A DNA stretch of 64,000 nucleotides. Origin: Streptomyces caniscabiei (lineage in GTDB: Bacteria > Actinomycetota > Actinomycetes > Streptomycetales > Streptomycetaceae). The DNA is taken from assembly GCF_014930365.1 (NCBI RefSeq), contig NZ_JABXWI010000001.1, positions 124,001-188,000 on the forward strand, read 5' to 3'. Position numbers and translations under genes: made by a program. A model generated the notes under the pieces. That model was not told the DNA's origin. It made no database searches and worked only from the letters and a program-made list of their open reading frames with translations. Positions 56,008 to 64,000 of the stretch are shown here, one piece after another (position 1 is the stretch's first letter; the number at the start of each line of letters is the position of its first letter).

Positions 56008-58137
56008 CTACTCACCCGCCCGTCTCCCCAACAACTCCGCCAGCCCCCGCCGCGTCGCCGCCAGCACCACACGGTCCTCGGCCCGCAGGACGTACGTGGG
56101 GGGCAGGTCCCAGATCAGTCCCGAACCCGGCACCGGCCCGGGCGCCCGCTCCGGACCCGGTTCTGCGGGCGCCGCCGTGTCGAGGGCCAGCACCCGCCAC
56201 GCCCCCGCCCGGAACGCCTCCGCGACCGTACGGCCCTCCAGGCGGCGGTGACCTCGGACCTCCACGGCGGCGAAGAGAAGCACACGGCGCTCGACGGGGA
56301 TCGCGCCCAGGATCTGGCGCCCCATCATCGCGCCGGCGAACGCGGGGGCGGCGAGGTGGGTGACGCTGCGGCTGCGCGTCAGGGCGCCCGGGTGGGCGGC
56401 GCGGAGGGTTCGGTAGACGGCGGTGGCGAAGTCGTCGTCGTACAGGCGCAGGACGACGCGCAGGTCGGGGCGTACGGAACGGGCGTACAGGCCGGCTTCG
56501 AGGTTCGTCGTGTCGGAGCTGGTGACGGCGAGGAGGGCGTGAGCCCGGTGGATCTTGGCGGCCTCCAGGACGCCCTCCTGGGTCACGTCGCCGAGGATGA
56601 CCGGCACCCGTAACCGCCGAGCCTCGGCGAGACCGCGCGCCTCGGGGTCCTCCTCGACGCAGACGACCGGGATGTGCAGGTCGCGCAGGCGGGCGAGCAC
56701 CCGGGTGCCGATCTTGCCGAGGCCGAGGAGGACGACGTGTCCGGACAGGCCGCGCGGCGGCTTGCGCAGCGCGGTGCCGCTGCGGAACGTGCCGAGCGCC
56801 TCCAGGACGGCGGCGAGCAGCACGGGCAGCAGGAGTAAGCCCATGAGGCCGGAGAGGAGTTGGAGGATCTGGCGCGAGTCGCTCTGGTCGGTCGCGGGGT
56901 CGGCGATCCCGAAGAGGTCGAGGAGGGTCGCGTACGTCGCCTGGAGCGGATGCTCCCCGGTGATCACCATCTGGGCGACGGCGAGGGCGAACACGCACCC
57001 GATCATCCCCGCGAGGGACCACCGCAGGCGCCGCGAGAGCAGCGACCCGAAGGCCCCGAGCGGACCGCCGCCGGACCGGCCGGGCCGCAGCGCGGGCCCC
57101 GCGTAGCGCACGGTGTCCAGGACGACGGTGCCGCGCCCGGTGGCCTCCGCCACCGCCCGCTCGTCGGGCAGGAGTTGAGGGCCGCGTTCCCCGCTGCCCT
57201 CCGAACCCTCGGTTCCGGCGGGGTCGTTGGTGGTCGCCGACAGCAGCGCGAGAGTGCACAGCCCTGCCGAGCCCTGGCCTCCCGCGCCCTGGCCCGCCCG
57301 GCCCGGGGGGCGTTCCACCGCACGGAGCAGCAGCCCGTCCGTCTGGACGACCTTGCTGGTCCCGGCCACGGCGGTCGCCGCCAGCGCGGGCGCGGCCGTG
57401 TCGGCGTCGGACAGGACGGTCGTCGAGGCGCCGAAGCCGTCGACCCCGTCGGCCGCGGTTCCGCCCGTCGCCAACGCCGATGCCTGGTCGAGGAGTTCCT
57501 CGATGTGCTGGCCCAACCGGCGGTTGTAGAGCCGCAGGACGAGCCGCAGGCGCGGGTTGAGGCGGCGGGCGGTGAGGGCGGCGCGGATGTTGGTCTCGTC
57601 GTCGTCATAGACCAGGGCGAGCGCGGCGGCCCGCTCCACCCCGGCCTCGGCGAGCACGGCCTCGGTGGCCTCCCCGGCCTCCAGGACCCGCTCACCGCCG
57701 TCCCGGGCGTTGTTCCTGCCGCCTCCCCGGTCGCCCCCTCGGTCCCCTCGATCCCCTCGATCCCCTCGATCGCCTCGGTCGCCTCGGTCGCCTCGGTCGC
57801 CTCGCTCTCCGGTCCGGTCTCCAGCCGGGCCGGTTCGGTCACCGGTCCTGTCGCCGGTGGTCGGATCGCCGTTGCCGGCCGCCCTGTTGACGGCCGCCGT
57901 CACCCGGTCGAGGAACGCGGCGGCGGTGCGGGCGCGCCCGACGACCGGCCGTTGCGCGACCCGCGCGGTGGGCGGCACGACGAGGGTCACCTGCTCCCGG
58001 TACACGGTCCGCAGTTCGGCGGCGAGCCGGTGCGCCAGCCCGTCGTCCCCGCAGACGACCATGTGCGCGCCCGGGTCGGGCGGACCCGGCTGCCGGCCCG
58101 GACCGATACGGCTGTTGTGCTGCGAAGGGCTCCCCAC
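56008..58137 (-). CDS. Two-RCK (TrkA-N) membrane ion-conduction protein
   Basis: A 709-residue protein from ATG 58137. An N-terminal NAD-binding-like domain (VVCGDDGLAHRLAAEL), then a Gly-Asp-Arg tandem tract at about 115-140, a second half of the first RCK, two membrane segments at about 375-395 and 425-455 with a pore loop lacking the TVGYG filter, and a second TrkA-N domain starting HVVLLGLGKIGTRVLARLRD with a TrkA-C end. This is the Castor/Pollux-like or TrkA-type layout. Ion conduction or gating by NAD is likely; the missing filter makes potassium selectivity doubtful. Confidence 0.75.
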   Translation of the reverse strand: MGSPSQHNSRIGPGRQPGPPDPGAHMVVCGDDGLAHRLAAELRTVYREQVTLVVPPTARVAQRPVVGRARTAAAFLDRVTAAVNRAAGNGDPTTGDRTGDRTGPAGDRTGERGDRGDRGDRGDRGDRGDRGDRGGDRGGGRNNARDGGERVLEAGEATEAVLAEAGVERAAALALVYDDDETNIRAALTARRLNPRLRLVLRLYNRRLGQHIEELLDQASALATGGTAADGVDGFGASTTVLSDADTAAPALAATAVAGTSKVVQTDGLLLRAVERPPGRAGQGAGGQGSAGLCTLALLSATTNDPAGTEGSEGSGERGPQLLPDERAVAEATGRGTVVLDTVRYAGPALRPGRSGGGPLGAFGSLLSRRLRWSLAGMIGCVFALAVAQMVITGEHPLQATYATLLDLFGIADPATDQSDSRQILQLLSGLMGLLLLPVLLAAVLEALGTFRSGTALRKPPRGLSGHVVLLGLGKIGTRVLARLRDLHIPVVCVEEDPEARGLAEARRLRVPVILGDVTQEGVLEAAKIHRAHALLAVTSSDTTNLEAGLYARSVRPDLRVVLRLYDDDFATAVYRTLRAAHPGALTRSRSVTHLAAPAFAGAMMGRQILGAIPVERRVLLFAAVEVRGHRRLEGRTVAEAFRAGAWRVLALDTAAPAEPGPERAPGPVPGSGLIWDLPPTYVLRAEDRVVLAATRRGLAELLGRRAGE
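57735..57806. repeat. 9-bp tandem repeat within RCK gene
   Basis: About seven to eight copies of a 9-mer (CCTCGATCC / CCTCGGTCG variants) coding for Gly-Asp-Arg in the leftward gene. A slippage-prone microsatellite in a soluble linker. Confidence 0.7.
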
Positions 58138-58279
58138 GAGGCAGAAGACTGCCGCATGGACAGGGCCGGTTCCTCAGTGATCCGGATCACAGTTGCCGGT
58201 GTGAGTGCGACGGCGGGTGGAAATCCGTACTCAAGAGGGACGGATCGACGGCGGTGTCCGGATGCGAGGATGGGGCGCC

Positions 58280-59023
58280 ATGACCGCAGGGTGGGGTACG
58301 CGCACGACACGCGCCGCGATGTTCGCGGCCGTCTGTGTGCTGCTCGCCGCCCTGGGCCACGTGCTGATGTCCGGTGGTCATGTCCCCTGGTGGGCCCTGG
58401 CGGTCGGGATCTCCGCGACCGGCGCGGTCGGCTGGTGCCTGGCCGGGCGTGAGCGCGGCCTGCCGCTGATCACCTCCGTGGTGGTCGCCGCGCAGACGGC
58501 CCTCCACTGGAGCTTCGAACTGGCGCAACCGATGGGCTCCATGGCCGCGGGCTCCGTGGGCTCGGCCTCCATGGGCTCGGCCTCCATGGGCGCGAGTTCC
58601 GCGGGGGTGAGTTCCGCCGGCGCCGGTTCCGCCAGCGGCGCCATGGACATGGACATGGGCTCCGCCCATATGAATCACACCGTCCACATGGGCCCGACCG
58701 GTCACATGGACCATGTGGACCCCTCCGGTTACTTCCTCGACGGCGCGGACGCGTCCTCGTCCGGCATGTTCGCCGCGCATCTGCTGGCCGCGCTGCTGTG
58801 CGGTCTGTGGCTGGCGCACGGCGAGCGCGCCGCCTTCGCGCTGCTGCGCGCCGTGGCCGCCCGGCTGGCCGCGCCGCTGCGGCTGGCGCTCGCGCTGCCC
58901 GTCGCGGCGGAGCGGCCGCGCCCCCGCGTACGACGCGGCCGTACGGACCGCTCGCCGCGTCGGCTCCTTCTCGTCCATGCGATCACCTCTCGGGGTCCGC
59001 CCGCCGGGACCGCTGTCAGCTGA
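58280..59023 (+). CDS. Met/His-rich membrane protein
   Basis: A 247-residue protein; ATG 58280 has AGGATGGGG upstream. Membrane segments lie at about 12-32, 37-55, 60-80 and 160-185. Between them is a stretch rich in Gly/Ser/Ala and then Met/His (MDMDMGSAHMNHTVHMG and MDHVDPSG), a typical soft-metal (copper or similar) binding pattern. It stands 270 bp before an ECF sigma factor. No known family was identified. Metal binding is inferred from composition. Confidence 0.65.
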   Translation: MTAGWGTRTTRAAMFAAVCVLLAALGHVLMSGGHVPWWALAVGISATGAVGWCLAGRERGLPLITSVVVAAQTALHWSFELAQPMGSMAAGSVGSASMGSASMGASSAGVSSAGAGSASGAMDMDMGSAHMNHTVHMGPTGHMDHVDPSGYFLDGADASSSGMFAAHLLAALLCGLWLAHGERAAFALLRAVAARLAAPLRLALALPVAAERPRPRVRRGRTDRSPRRLLLVHAITSRGPPAGTAVS

Positions 59024-59295
59024 CGACAGCCGGTGCCCCGGGGCAGCCACCACGGCTCGCTCCCCGGGCTACGGCCGTACACCGCACCCCGCGTGCCGTA
59101 CGGCCGGCTTCCCTCCCCTCCGGACCACCGGACCAACGGGCCACCCGATCACCGGACGCGTTCCCCTGTGCCGCACCTTCGCGCACGTTCGCGCCCGTTC
59201 GCGCCCGGACGGCGCCCGTACGGCCATGCGGTTCTCACGTGCCCGTGTCGGTCGATGGACGGTCCGGGTCCCGGACGACCCGAGAAGGACACCAG

Positions 59296-59922
59296 GTGAT
59301 CACCCTCACTCCCCCGCCCGCGTCGGTCCCGCGTGCCTCCCGGTCGACGACCGACGAGTCCATAACCGCCTGGGCGCTCGCCGCACGCGGTGGGGACCCG
59401 GAGGCCGTCGAACGGTTCGTCGGCGCGCTCCAACGTGACGTCCAGCGGTTCGTCGCCCACCTCTGCGCGGATCCACAGGCGGTGGACGACCTCGCGCAGG
59501 ACACCTTCCTGCGGGCGCTCGGCAGCCTCCACCGGTTCGAGGGCCGCTGCTCCGCCCGTACGTGGCTGCTGTCCATCGCCCGCCGGGCGGTGACCGACAG
59601 CTTCCGGTACGCGGCGGCCCGGCCCCGGCTGTCCGACGTACCCGACTGGCGGCTGGCCGTCGAACACGCCCAGCCGCGCGGACTGCCCGGCTTCGACGAC
59701 GGCGTCGCGCTCGCCGACCTCCTCGGCGCGCTGCCCGAGGAGCGGCGTGAGGCGTTCGTCCTCACACAGATGCGGGGACTCTCCTACGAGGACGCGGCCG
59801 AGCTGACCGGGTGCCCCGTCGGGACGGTGCGGTCGCGTGTGGCACGGGCGCGGGCCACGCTCGTACGGCTGCTGGCGGCGGCCGAGGGGGCGTGTGAGGA
59901 GGGCGTGTTGGTGGCGGCCTGA
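59296..59922 (+). CDS. ECF-type RNA polymerase sigma factor
   Basis: A 208-residue protein from GTG 59296 behind GAGAAGGA. Region 2 contains RFVAHLCADPQAVDDLAQDT, with the DDLAQDTFLRAL core at about 66-77, and region 4 contains LTQMRGLSYEDAAELTGCP and VGTVRSRVARARA near 155-190. ECF sigmas start transcription of stress or envelope genes, and most are held by an anti-sigma factor. No anti-sigma gene is adjacent; the Met/His-rich gene upstream may be a signal partner. Confidence 0.85.
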   Translation: MITLTPPPASVPRASRSTTDESITAWALAARGGDPEAVERFVGALQRDVQRFVAHLCADPQAVDDLAQDTFLRALGSLHRFEGRCSARTWLLSIARRAVTDSFRYAAARPRLSDVPDWRLAVEHAQPRGLPGFDDGVALADLLGALPEERREAFVLTQMRGLSYEDAAELTGCPVGTVRSRVARARATLVRLLAAAEGACEEGVLVAA

Positions 59923-59964
59923 GGTGGGTCCGTCCTGCTCGGTCGTCAGCCGGCAGCGGGCCCG

Positions 59965-59996
59965 GTGGGGCTTCTCGCGCGGTTCCCCGCGCCCCT
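59965..59996 (+). repeat. 32-bp dispersed repeat, copy 3
   Basis: GTGGGGCTTCTCGCGC then GGTTCCCCGCGCCCCT, differing from copy 1 by one base (A to G at position 17 of the repeat). It lies between the convergent sigma factor and peptidase genes. Confidence 0.75.
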
Positions 59997-60021
59997 TGAG
60001 GGCGCGGGGGTGCCGGCGGTC

Positions 60022-61851
60022 TCAGGGGCGTCCTCCCAGGTGCCGTTCCGCGAAGTCCAGTTCCAGGCGGAGCTGTTTGATGCGTTCGTCGACGACCAGG
60101 GAGCCGTGGCCGGCGTCGTAGCGGTAGACCTCGTGGACGGCGGAGCGGGCGGCGAGCCGGTCGACGTAGTTGTCGATCTGGCGGATGGGGCAGCGGGGGT
60201 CGTTGACACCGGCGGAGATGTAGACCGGGGCCTTCACCGCGTCGACGTAGGTCAGCGGGGACGAGGCCTCGAAGCGCTCGGGGACCTCCTCGGGCGTGCC
60301 GCCGAGGAGCGTGCGGTCCATCGCCTTGAGCGCCTCCATCTCGTCGTGGTACGCGGTGACGTAGTCCGCGACGGGGACCGCGGCGATGCCGAGCGTCCAG
60401 GCCTCCGGCTCGGTGCCGAGGCCCAGGAGGGTGAGGTACCCGCCCCAGGAACCGCCGGTGAGGACGAGCCGGTCGGGGTCGGCGAAGCCCGAGCCGACGG
60501 CCCACTCCCGCACGGCCGCGATGTCCTCCAGCTCGATCAGGCCGACCCGGTGCTTGAGGGCGTCGGTCCAGGCGCGGCCGTACCCGGTGGAGCCGCGGTA
60601 GTTGATGCGGATCACCGCGTACCCGTGGTCGAGCCAGGCGGCCGGGCCCGCGGCGAAGGCGTCACTGTCGTGCCAGGTCGGGCCGCCGTGGATGTCGAAG
60701 ACCGTCGGGTACGGGCCGGCGGCACCCGGCGGGCGCTGGACGAGGGCGTGGACGCGGCCCCCGGGGGTGTCCACCCAGACGTCCTCCACCGGCACCGAGC
60801 CGGGCGACTTCAGTCCCGGCGGATCGAGGACCACCTCGCCGGTCGTGGAGCGGACGACCGGCGGTTCGGCGGCCGAGGACCACAGGTACTCCACGCTGCC
60901 GTCGGGGCGGACCGTGGCCCCGGAGACGGTCCCTCGCGGGGTGTCCACCCGCTCCAGGGCGCGGGACGCCAGGTCGTAGCGGAACAGCTCGCTGCGGGCC
61001 TCGAAGCTGTGGGCGACCAGCAGCGCGGAGCCGTCCGGATACCACTCGGCGCTGAGGTCGCCCTCCAGCCGGTCGGCGAGTCCGAGGTCGGTCTCCTCGC
61101 CGGAGACCACGTCCCACACGAGCGGCTCCCAACGGCCGCCCCGCTGATGGCCGATGAGCAGCCGGGTGTCACCGACGACCGGCGCGAAGCCCAGCACCTC
61201 CAGGCCCAGCTCGATCGTGCCGCCCTTGGTGTCGTCCAGCTCGGCGACCGCCGTGCCGTCGGGCCGGACCACGCGCAGCGCGGAGTGCATCGCGTCGCCG
61301 TGCTCGGTGTGCTCGATCGCGATCAGCGAGCCGTCGTGCGAGAGGTCGCCGACGCCGGCCGACTCGCGGTGGCGGTAGATCTCGACCGGGGCCTCGCCCT
61401 GGCGGGACAGGTGGATCGTGGAGCCGTCCTCGTCGGTGGAGCGGCCGACGACCGCCGTACGGCCGTCACGGCCGATGGCCAGGCCCGCCGGGTACGACGG
61501 CTCCAGACCGGGGGCGCCCTCCTCGTCCGGGCCGCCGTGGAAGGGCTGGCGCCGCCAGACGCCGAACTCGTCCCCGTCCTTGTCGTCGAACCACCAGATC
61601 CACTCGCCGTCCGGTGAGAGCACACCGTCCGTCGTGCCGTTGGCCCGGTTCGTGACCTGGCGCTGCTCGCCGGTGGCGCGGTCCCACGCGTACAGCTCGT
61701 AGGTGCCCGTGGCGTTGGAGACGAACAGCGAGCGGTGCGGCGCGTCCTCCGCCCAGTCCGGCAGGGACACCCTCGGTGCCCGGAACCTCTTCTCCCAGTC
61801 GGGCATGGACCCGCTCTGCTGCTGCGGGGTGGCCCCGTTGCTCTCAGTCAT
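60022..61851 (-). CDS. S9 family prolyl oligopeptidase
   Basis: A 609-residue protein from ATG 61851. Residues 1-340 are a beta-propeller (VTNRANGTTDGVLSPDGEW). The C-terminal alpha/beta hydrolase carries the catalytic Ser in TGGSWGGY (Ser near 468), Asp in VNDPRCP (about 552) and His in YDAGHGS (about 584), with the fold mark FDIHGGPTWHD. No signal peptide, so it is cytosolic and cleaves short peptides, often after proline. All catalytic residues are present. Confidence 0.9.
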   Translation of the reverse strand: MTESNGATPQQQSGSMPDWEKRFRAPRVSLPDWAEDAPHRSLFVSNATGTYELYAWDRATGEQRQVTNRANGTTDGVLSPDGEWIWWFDDKDGDEFGVWRRQPFHGGPDEEGAPGLEPSYPAGLAIGRDGRTAVVGRSTDEDGSTIHLSRQGEAPVEIYRHRESAGVGDLSHDGSLIAIEHTEHGDAMHSALRVVRPDGTAVAELDDTKGGTIELGLEVLGFAPVVGDTRLLIGHQRGGRWEPLVWDVVSGEETDLGLADRLEGDLSAEWYPDGSALLVAHSFEARSELFRYDLASRALERVDTPRGTVSGATVRPDGSVEYLWSSAAEPPVVRSTTGEVVLDPPGLKSPGSVPVEDVWVDTPGGRVHALVQRPPGAAGPYPTVFDIHGGPTWHDSDAFAAGPAAWLDHGYAVIRINYRGSTGYGRAWTDALKHRVGLIELEDIAAVREWAVGSGFADPDRLVLTGGSWGGYLTLLGLGTEPEAWTLGIAAVPVADYVTAYHDEMEALKAMDRTLLGGTPEEVPERFEASSPLTYVDAVKAPVYISAGVNDPRCPIRQIDNYVDRLAARSAVHEVYRYDAGHGSLVVDERIKQLRLELDFAERHLGGRP

Positions 61852-61971
61852 GGCCCCATATTGCCCCGCCCGCACGACATTGCGCCGACGAGGCCCCCAG
61901 CCTGTGGATAACTTCCGCCGCCAGGAGGGCGGGCCGGGCCGATTGTCAGTGGCCGGGTGCAGACTCGCCGC

Positions 61972-62493
61972 ATGACCTCAACGACATCGAGGACGACACC
62001 AGAGCCACCGGAGACACCGGAGACACCGGAGACACCGGAGACAGCTACAGAAACAACGACTCCCGTGGTCCCCGCAGGGGCGACCGCGGGGACCACCGCG
62101 GGGCCTCCGAGCACCGATCTCCGCCGGACCGTCGAGCGGTTCTGGGCCACCGCCGAGGGGCGGGACTGGGCCGCGTTCGCCGAGACGCTGGCCGAGGACG
62201 TCGTGTACGAGCTGCCGCAGACGCGGGAGCGGATCCGCGGCCGTGAGCGGTACGTGGAGTTCAACCGGGAGTACCCCGGTGACTGGCACGCCCGGATCGA
62301 ACGGATCGTGGCGGAGCCAGGACGGCCGGGGCAGGTGGTGAGCTGGACGCATGTCACCGTGGGGCTTGAGGAGATGTACGCGATCTCCTTCTTCACGGGG
62401 GACGAGCACGGCCGGATCATCGCGATAACGGACTTCTGGCCCGAGCCGTACGAGCCGCCGGCCGGGCGTGAGCACCTCGTCGAGCGGTACTGA
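61972..62493 (+). CDS. SnoaL/NTF2-like protein
   Basis: A 173-residue protein from ATG 61972. Residues 10-45 are a Thr/Pro/Glu linker with a tandem PET repeat (about 12-24) encoded by a 9-bp unit. Residues 55-173 form a SnoaL/NTF2 cone: VERFWATAEGRDWAAFAETL, VVYELPQTRERIRG, VSWTHVTVGLEEMYAISFF, FWPEPYEPP. These folds bind small ligands; some are isomerases. The ligand is unknown. 44 bp separate it from SURF1. Confidence 0.8.
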   Translation: MTSTTSRTTPEPPETPETPETPETATETTTPVVPAGATAGTTAGPPSTDLRRTVERFWATAEGRDWAAFAETLAEDVVYELPQTRERIRGRERYVEFNREYPGDWHARIERIVAEPGRPGQVVSWTHVTVGLEEMYAISFFTGDEHGRIIAITDFWPEPYEPPAGREHLVERY

Positions 62494-62537
62494 GGGGGTC
62501 GACCCCGAAGCCGGGGGCACCGCGCGGGCACCGTACG

Positions 62538-63371
62538 GTGGAAGGCGTGTACCGGTTCCTGCTGACGCCCCGATGGTGGGGGATCAACGTCTTCGTGCTG
62601 CTCGCCATCCCGTTCTGCGTGTTCATGGGTTCGTGGCAGCTGAGCCGGTTCGAGGACCGGATGCAGGACCACCGCGCGGCGACCGAGCGGATCGACCCGG
62701 CGGACCGGGCCCCGGCGCGCCCGCTGGCCGAGCTGCTGCCGGTGGACAAGGAGACCTCGGGCGAACTGGCCACCGTGAGCGGACGGTACGGCGAGCAGCT
62801 CCTCGTGCCCAACCGCCAGGTGGACGGCAGAACCGGGTTCTACGTGCTGACGCTGTTGCGCACCGACGAGGGCAAGGCCCTGCCGGTCGTCCGGGGCTGG
62901 CTGCCCGGCGCCGCGGACGCCGACCGGGCCCCGGCGGCCCCCTCCGGGGAGGTCACCGTCACCGGCTCGCTGCAGGCGTCCGAGACGCCCGGGTCGAACG
63001 GCGTGCCCGTCCAGGGCGGGCTGCCGGCCGGGCAGACCTCGGTGATCAGCGCGGCGACGCTGGTGAACCTCGTGCCGGACGACCTGTACGACGCCTGGAT
63101 CACGCTCGACAAGGGCGACTCGGGCATGAAGGCCGTGCCCGCGACCGCGCCGCAGGACACCGGGCTCGACCTCAAGGCCTTCCAGAACCTCGGCTACACC
63201 GGCGAGTGGTTCGTCTTCGCCGGCTTCGTCGTCTTCATGTGGTTCCGCCTGGTCCGCCGCGAGGTCGAGTTCCTCCGCGACGCGGAGCTGGGGCTGCTGT
63301 CGGACCCGGTCGAACCGGACGGCGACCGTGCCCCCGGAGACCGCTCCCGCGAAGCCGAGCCGGCCCCGTAG
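62538..63371 (+). CDS. SURF1-type cytochrome c oxidase assembly protein
   Basis: A 277-residue protein from GTG 62538 (GTG 62547 is an alternative). It has the N-terminal helix WGINVFVLLAIPFCVFMGSW, the SURF1 motifs GRYGEQLLVPNRQ, GFYVLTLL and VVRGWLPG, and a C-terminal membrane helix near WFVFAGFVVFMWFRLV. SURF1 assists heme a insertion in cytochrome oxidase; Streptomyces members are typical in length. The charged tail is poorly conserved. Confidence 0.88.
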   Translation: MEGVYRFLLTPRWWGINVFVLLAIPFCVFMGSWQLSRFEDRMQDHRAATERIDPADRAPARPLAELLPVDKETSGELATVSGRYGEQLLVPNRQVDGRTGFYVLTLLRTDEGKALPVVRGWLPGAADADRAPAAPSGEVTVTGSLQASETPGSNGVPVQGGLPAGQTSVISAATLVNLVPDDLYDAWITLDKGDSGMKAVPATAPQDTGLDLKAFQNLGYTGEWFVFAGFVVFMWFRLVRREVEFLRDAELGLLSDPVEPDGDRAPGDRSREAEPAP

Positions 63372-63464
63372 GACCGGCGGGCTCACGCGGCCGCGGAGGC
63401 GACCGCGACTGCGGACGCGATTGTGAGAGAACAACTGGCCGAGGCTCCCCGGCCACGGTTGCCG

Positions 63465-64000
63465 TCAGGCGCCCGCCAGCAGGCCCGTGCGGTAGACCAC
63501 GCCCGCGCAGGCGTTGGTGACGGACGTCGTGAAGCTGGCGATGCCGCCCTCGGTGGTGTGGGAGATCAGGACGCTGCCGTCGACGACGCCGTCCTCCATG
63601 ACCAGCTGGGTCGAGACGGAGTTGGAGCCGTCGGTGGTGGTGCCGGGGGTCTCCTGCTCCGTGGGCGTCGGGTCCGGGGACGGATCCGTGCCGCCGGTGC
63701 CGCCGCCGGTCGTCCCGCCCGTGGTCTGGCAGGGCTCGGACGGCACCCAGGCGAACCGCACCTCGTAGGCGGCTCCCGGCTCCAGCACCAGCTGGGTCAG
63801 GGACAGCGACGGGTCGGGCAGTCCGGCCGCCGCGTCACCGGCGGCATGGGGCAGCACGGTGATCTTCGACGCGTCCGCGGCCCCCTGCGGGATGGTGCTC
63901 ACCGCGCCCCCGCCGGTGACCGTGCAGGCCGTACCGGAGATGTTGGAGACACGGAACGAGCCGTAGACGGCACCGCCGGAGTCCGGTGCGCCCACGCTGC
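63465..64000 (-). CDS. Partial secreted-type protein, C-terminal part
   Basis: An open frame enters from the right edge and ends at 63465; 178 residues are visible. The visible part is beta-rich (VYGSFRVSNISGTACTVTGGG, EVRFAWVPSE), has a Thr/Gly/Pro linker (GTDPSPDPTPTEQETPG) and several Cys (CTVTGG, SEPCQ, NACAG). The beginning and any signal peptide lie outside the window. It may be a cell-wall or secreted protein; no function is proposed. Confidence 0.65.
   Translation of the reverse strand, partial: SVGAPDSGGAVYGSFRVSNISGTACTVTGGGAVSTIPQGAADASKITVLPHAAGDAAAGLPDPSLSLTQLVLEPGAAYEVRFAWVPSEPCQTTGGTTGGGTGGTDPSPDPTPTEQETPGTTTDGSNSVSTQLVMEDGVVDGSVLISHTTEGGIASFTTSVTNACAGVVYRTGLLAGA

Noticed and set aside
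57735..57806. Possible CRISPR from repeated CCTCGATCC units
   Set aside because: Units are head-to-tail without unique spacers; it is a coding microsatellite.
61990..62045. Repeated ACCGGAGAC units
   Set aside because: A 9-bp coding repeat (Pro-Glu-Thr), too short and without spacers, so not a CRISPR array.

Overview
The window is high-GC DNA (about 70 percent) with many GTG and TTG starts, short overlapping genes, a Zur-type zinc box, GT-rich/REP-like 32-bp repeats and gene content typical of Streptomyces. Two unlike parts meet at about position 40,341: a siphovirus-type prophage that enters from the left edge, and ordinary chromosome to the right.

Prophage (1 to about 40,341; its left end and integrase lie outside the window). 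Positions 1-10,600 hold small, mostly unrecognised genes: Cys-rich proteins, DNA-binding proteins, a run of membrane proteins including a plasmid-spread-like gene that carries 29 GTAC motifs in 742 bp, a GIY-YIG nuclease, a methyltransferase and an HNH nuclease. From 10,781 a putative leaderless promoter starts a long rightward late block: primase-polymerase-like protein, small and large terminase, portal, MuF-like head protein, scaffold, major capsid, connectors, an unexpected GT4-type glycosyltransferase inside the connector cluster, tail terminator, major tail protein, two tail chaperones, a 1277-residue tape measure, distal tail and hub proteins, a beta-helix tail fibre, an amidase-LysM endolysin, a holin, a membrane coiled-coil protein and a collagen-like membrane protein. 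Positions 34,500-40,000 are an accessory end with small Zn-finger genes, a HAD hydrolase, two XRE regulators, strong operator-like palindromes and a candidate structured RNA. The right boundary is the 3' half of a tRNA-Pro(CGG) gene at 40,300-40,341, followed by that tRNA's own terminator.

Chromosome (40,342-64,000). Directly beside the attachment site are an Mrr-like restriction endonuclease and a VapBC toxin-antitoxin pair. Next comes a leftward, translationally coupled set (XRE regulator, ImmA/IrrE peptidase, MAB_1171c-type membrane protein, cytochrome P450) that faces a large STAND NTPase with 14 WD40 repeats across a 600-bp intergenic region rich in palindromes and hairpins. A zinc-starvation locus follows: a cysteine-free ribosomal protein L32 and a CobW-family GTPase diverge from a permease/TIGR03943 pair around a Zur-like box. 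The rest is an RCK/TrkA-type ion-conduction protein, a Met/His-rich membrane protein, an ECF sigma factor, an S9 prolyl oligopeptidase, a SnoaL-like protein, SURF1 and a partial secreted-type protein.

The most unusual signals are the GTACCC motif field inside the membrane gene at 3657-4398, two or three candidate prophage or host small RNAs (8867-8944, 35,419-35,497 and possibly 47,475-47,666), and the glycosyltransferase embedded in the virion connector genes. All functional statements come from reading motifs and context; no database search was possible.
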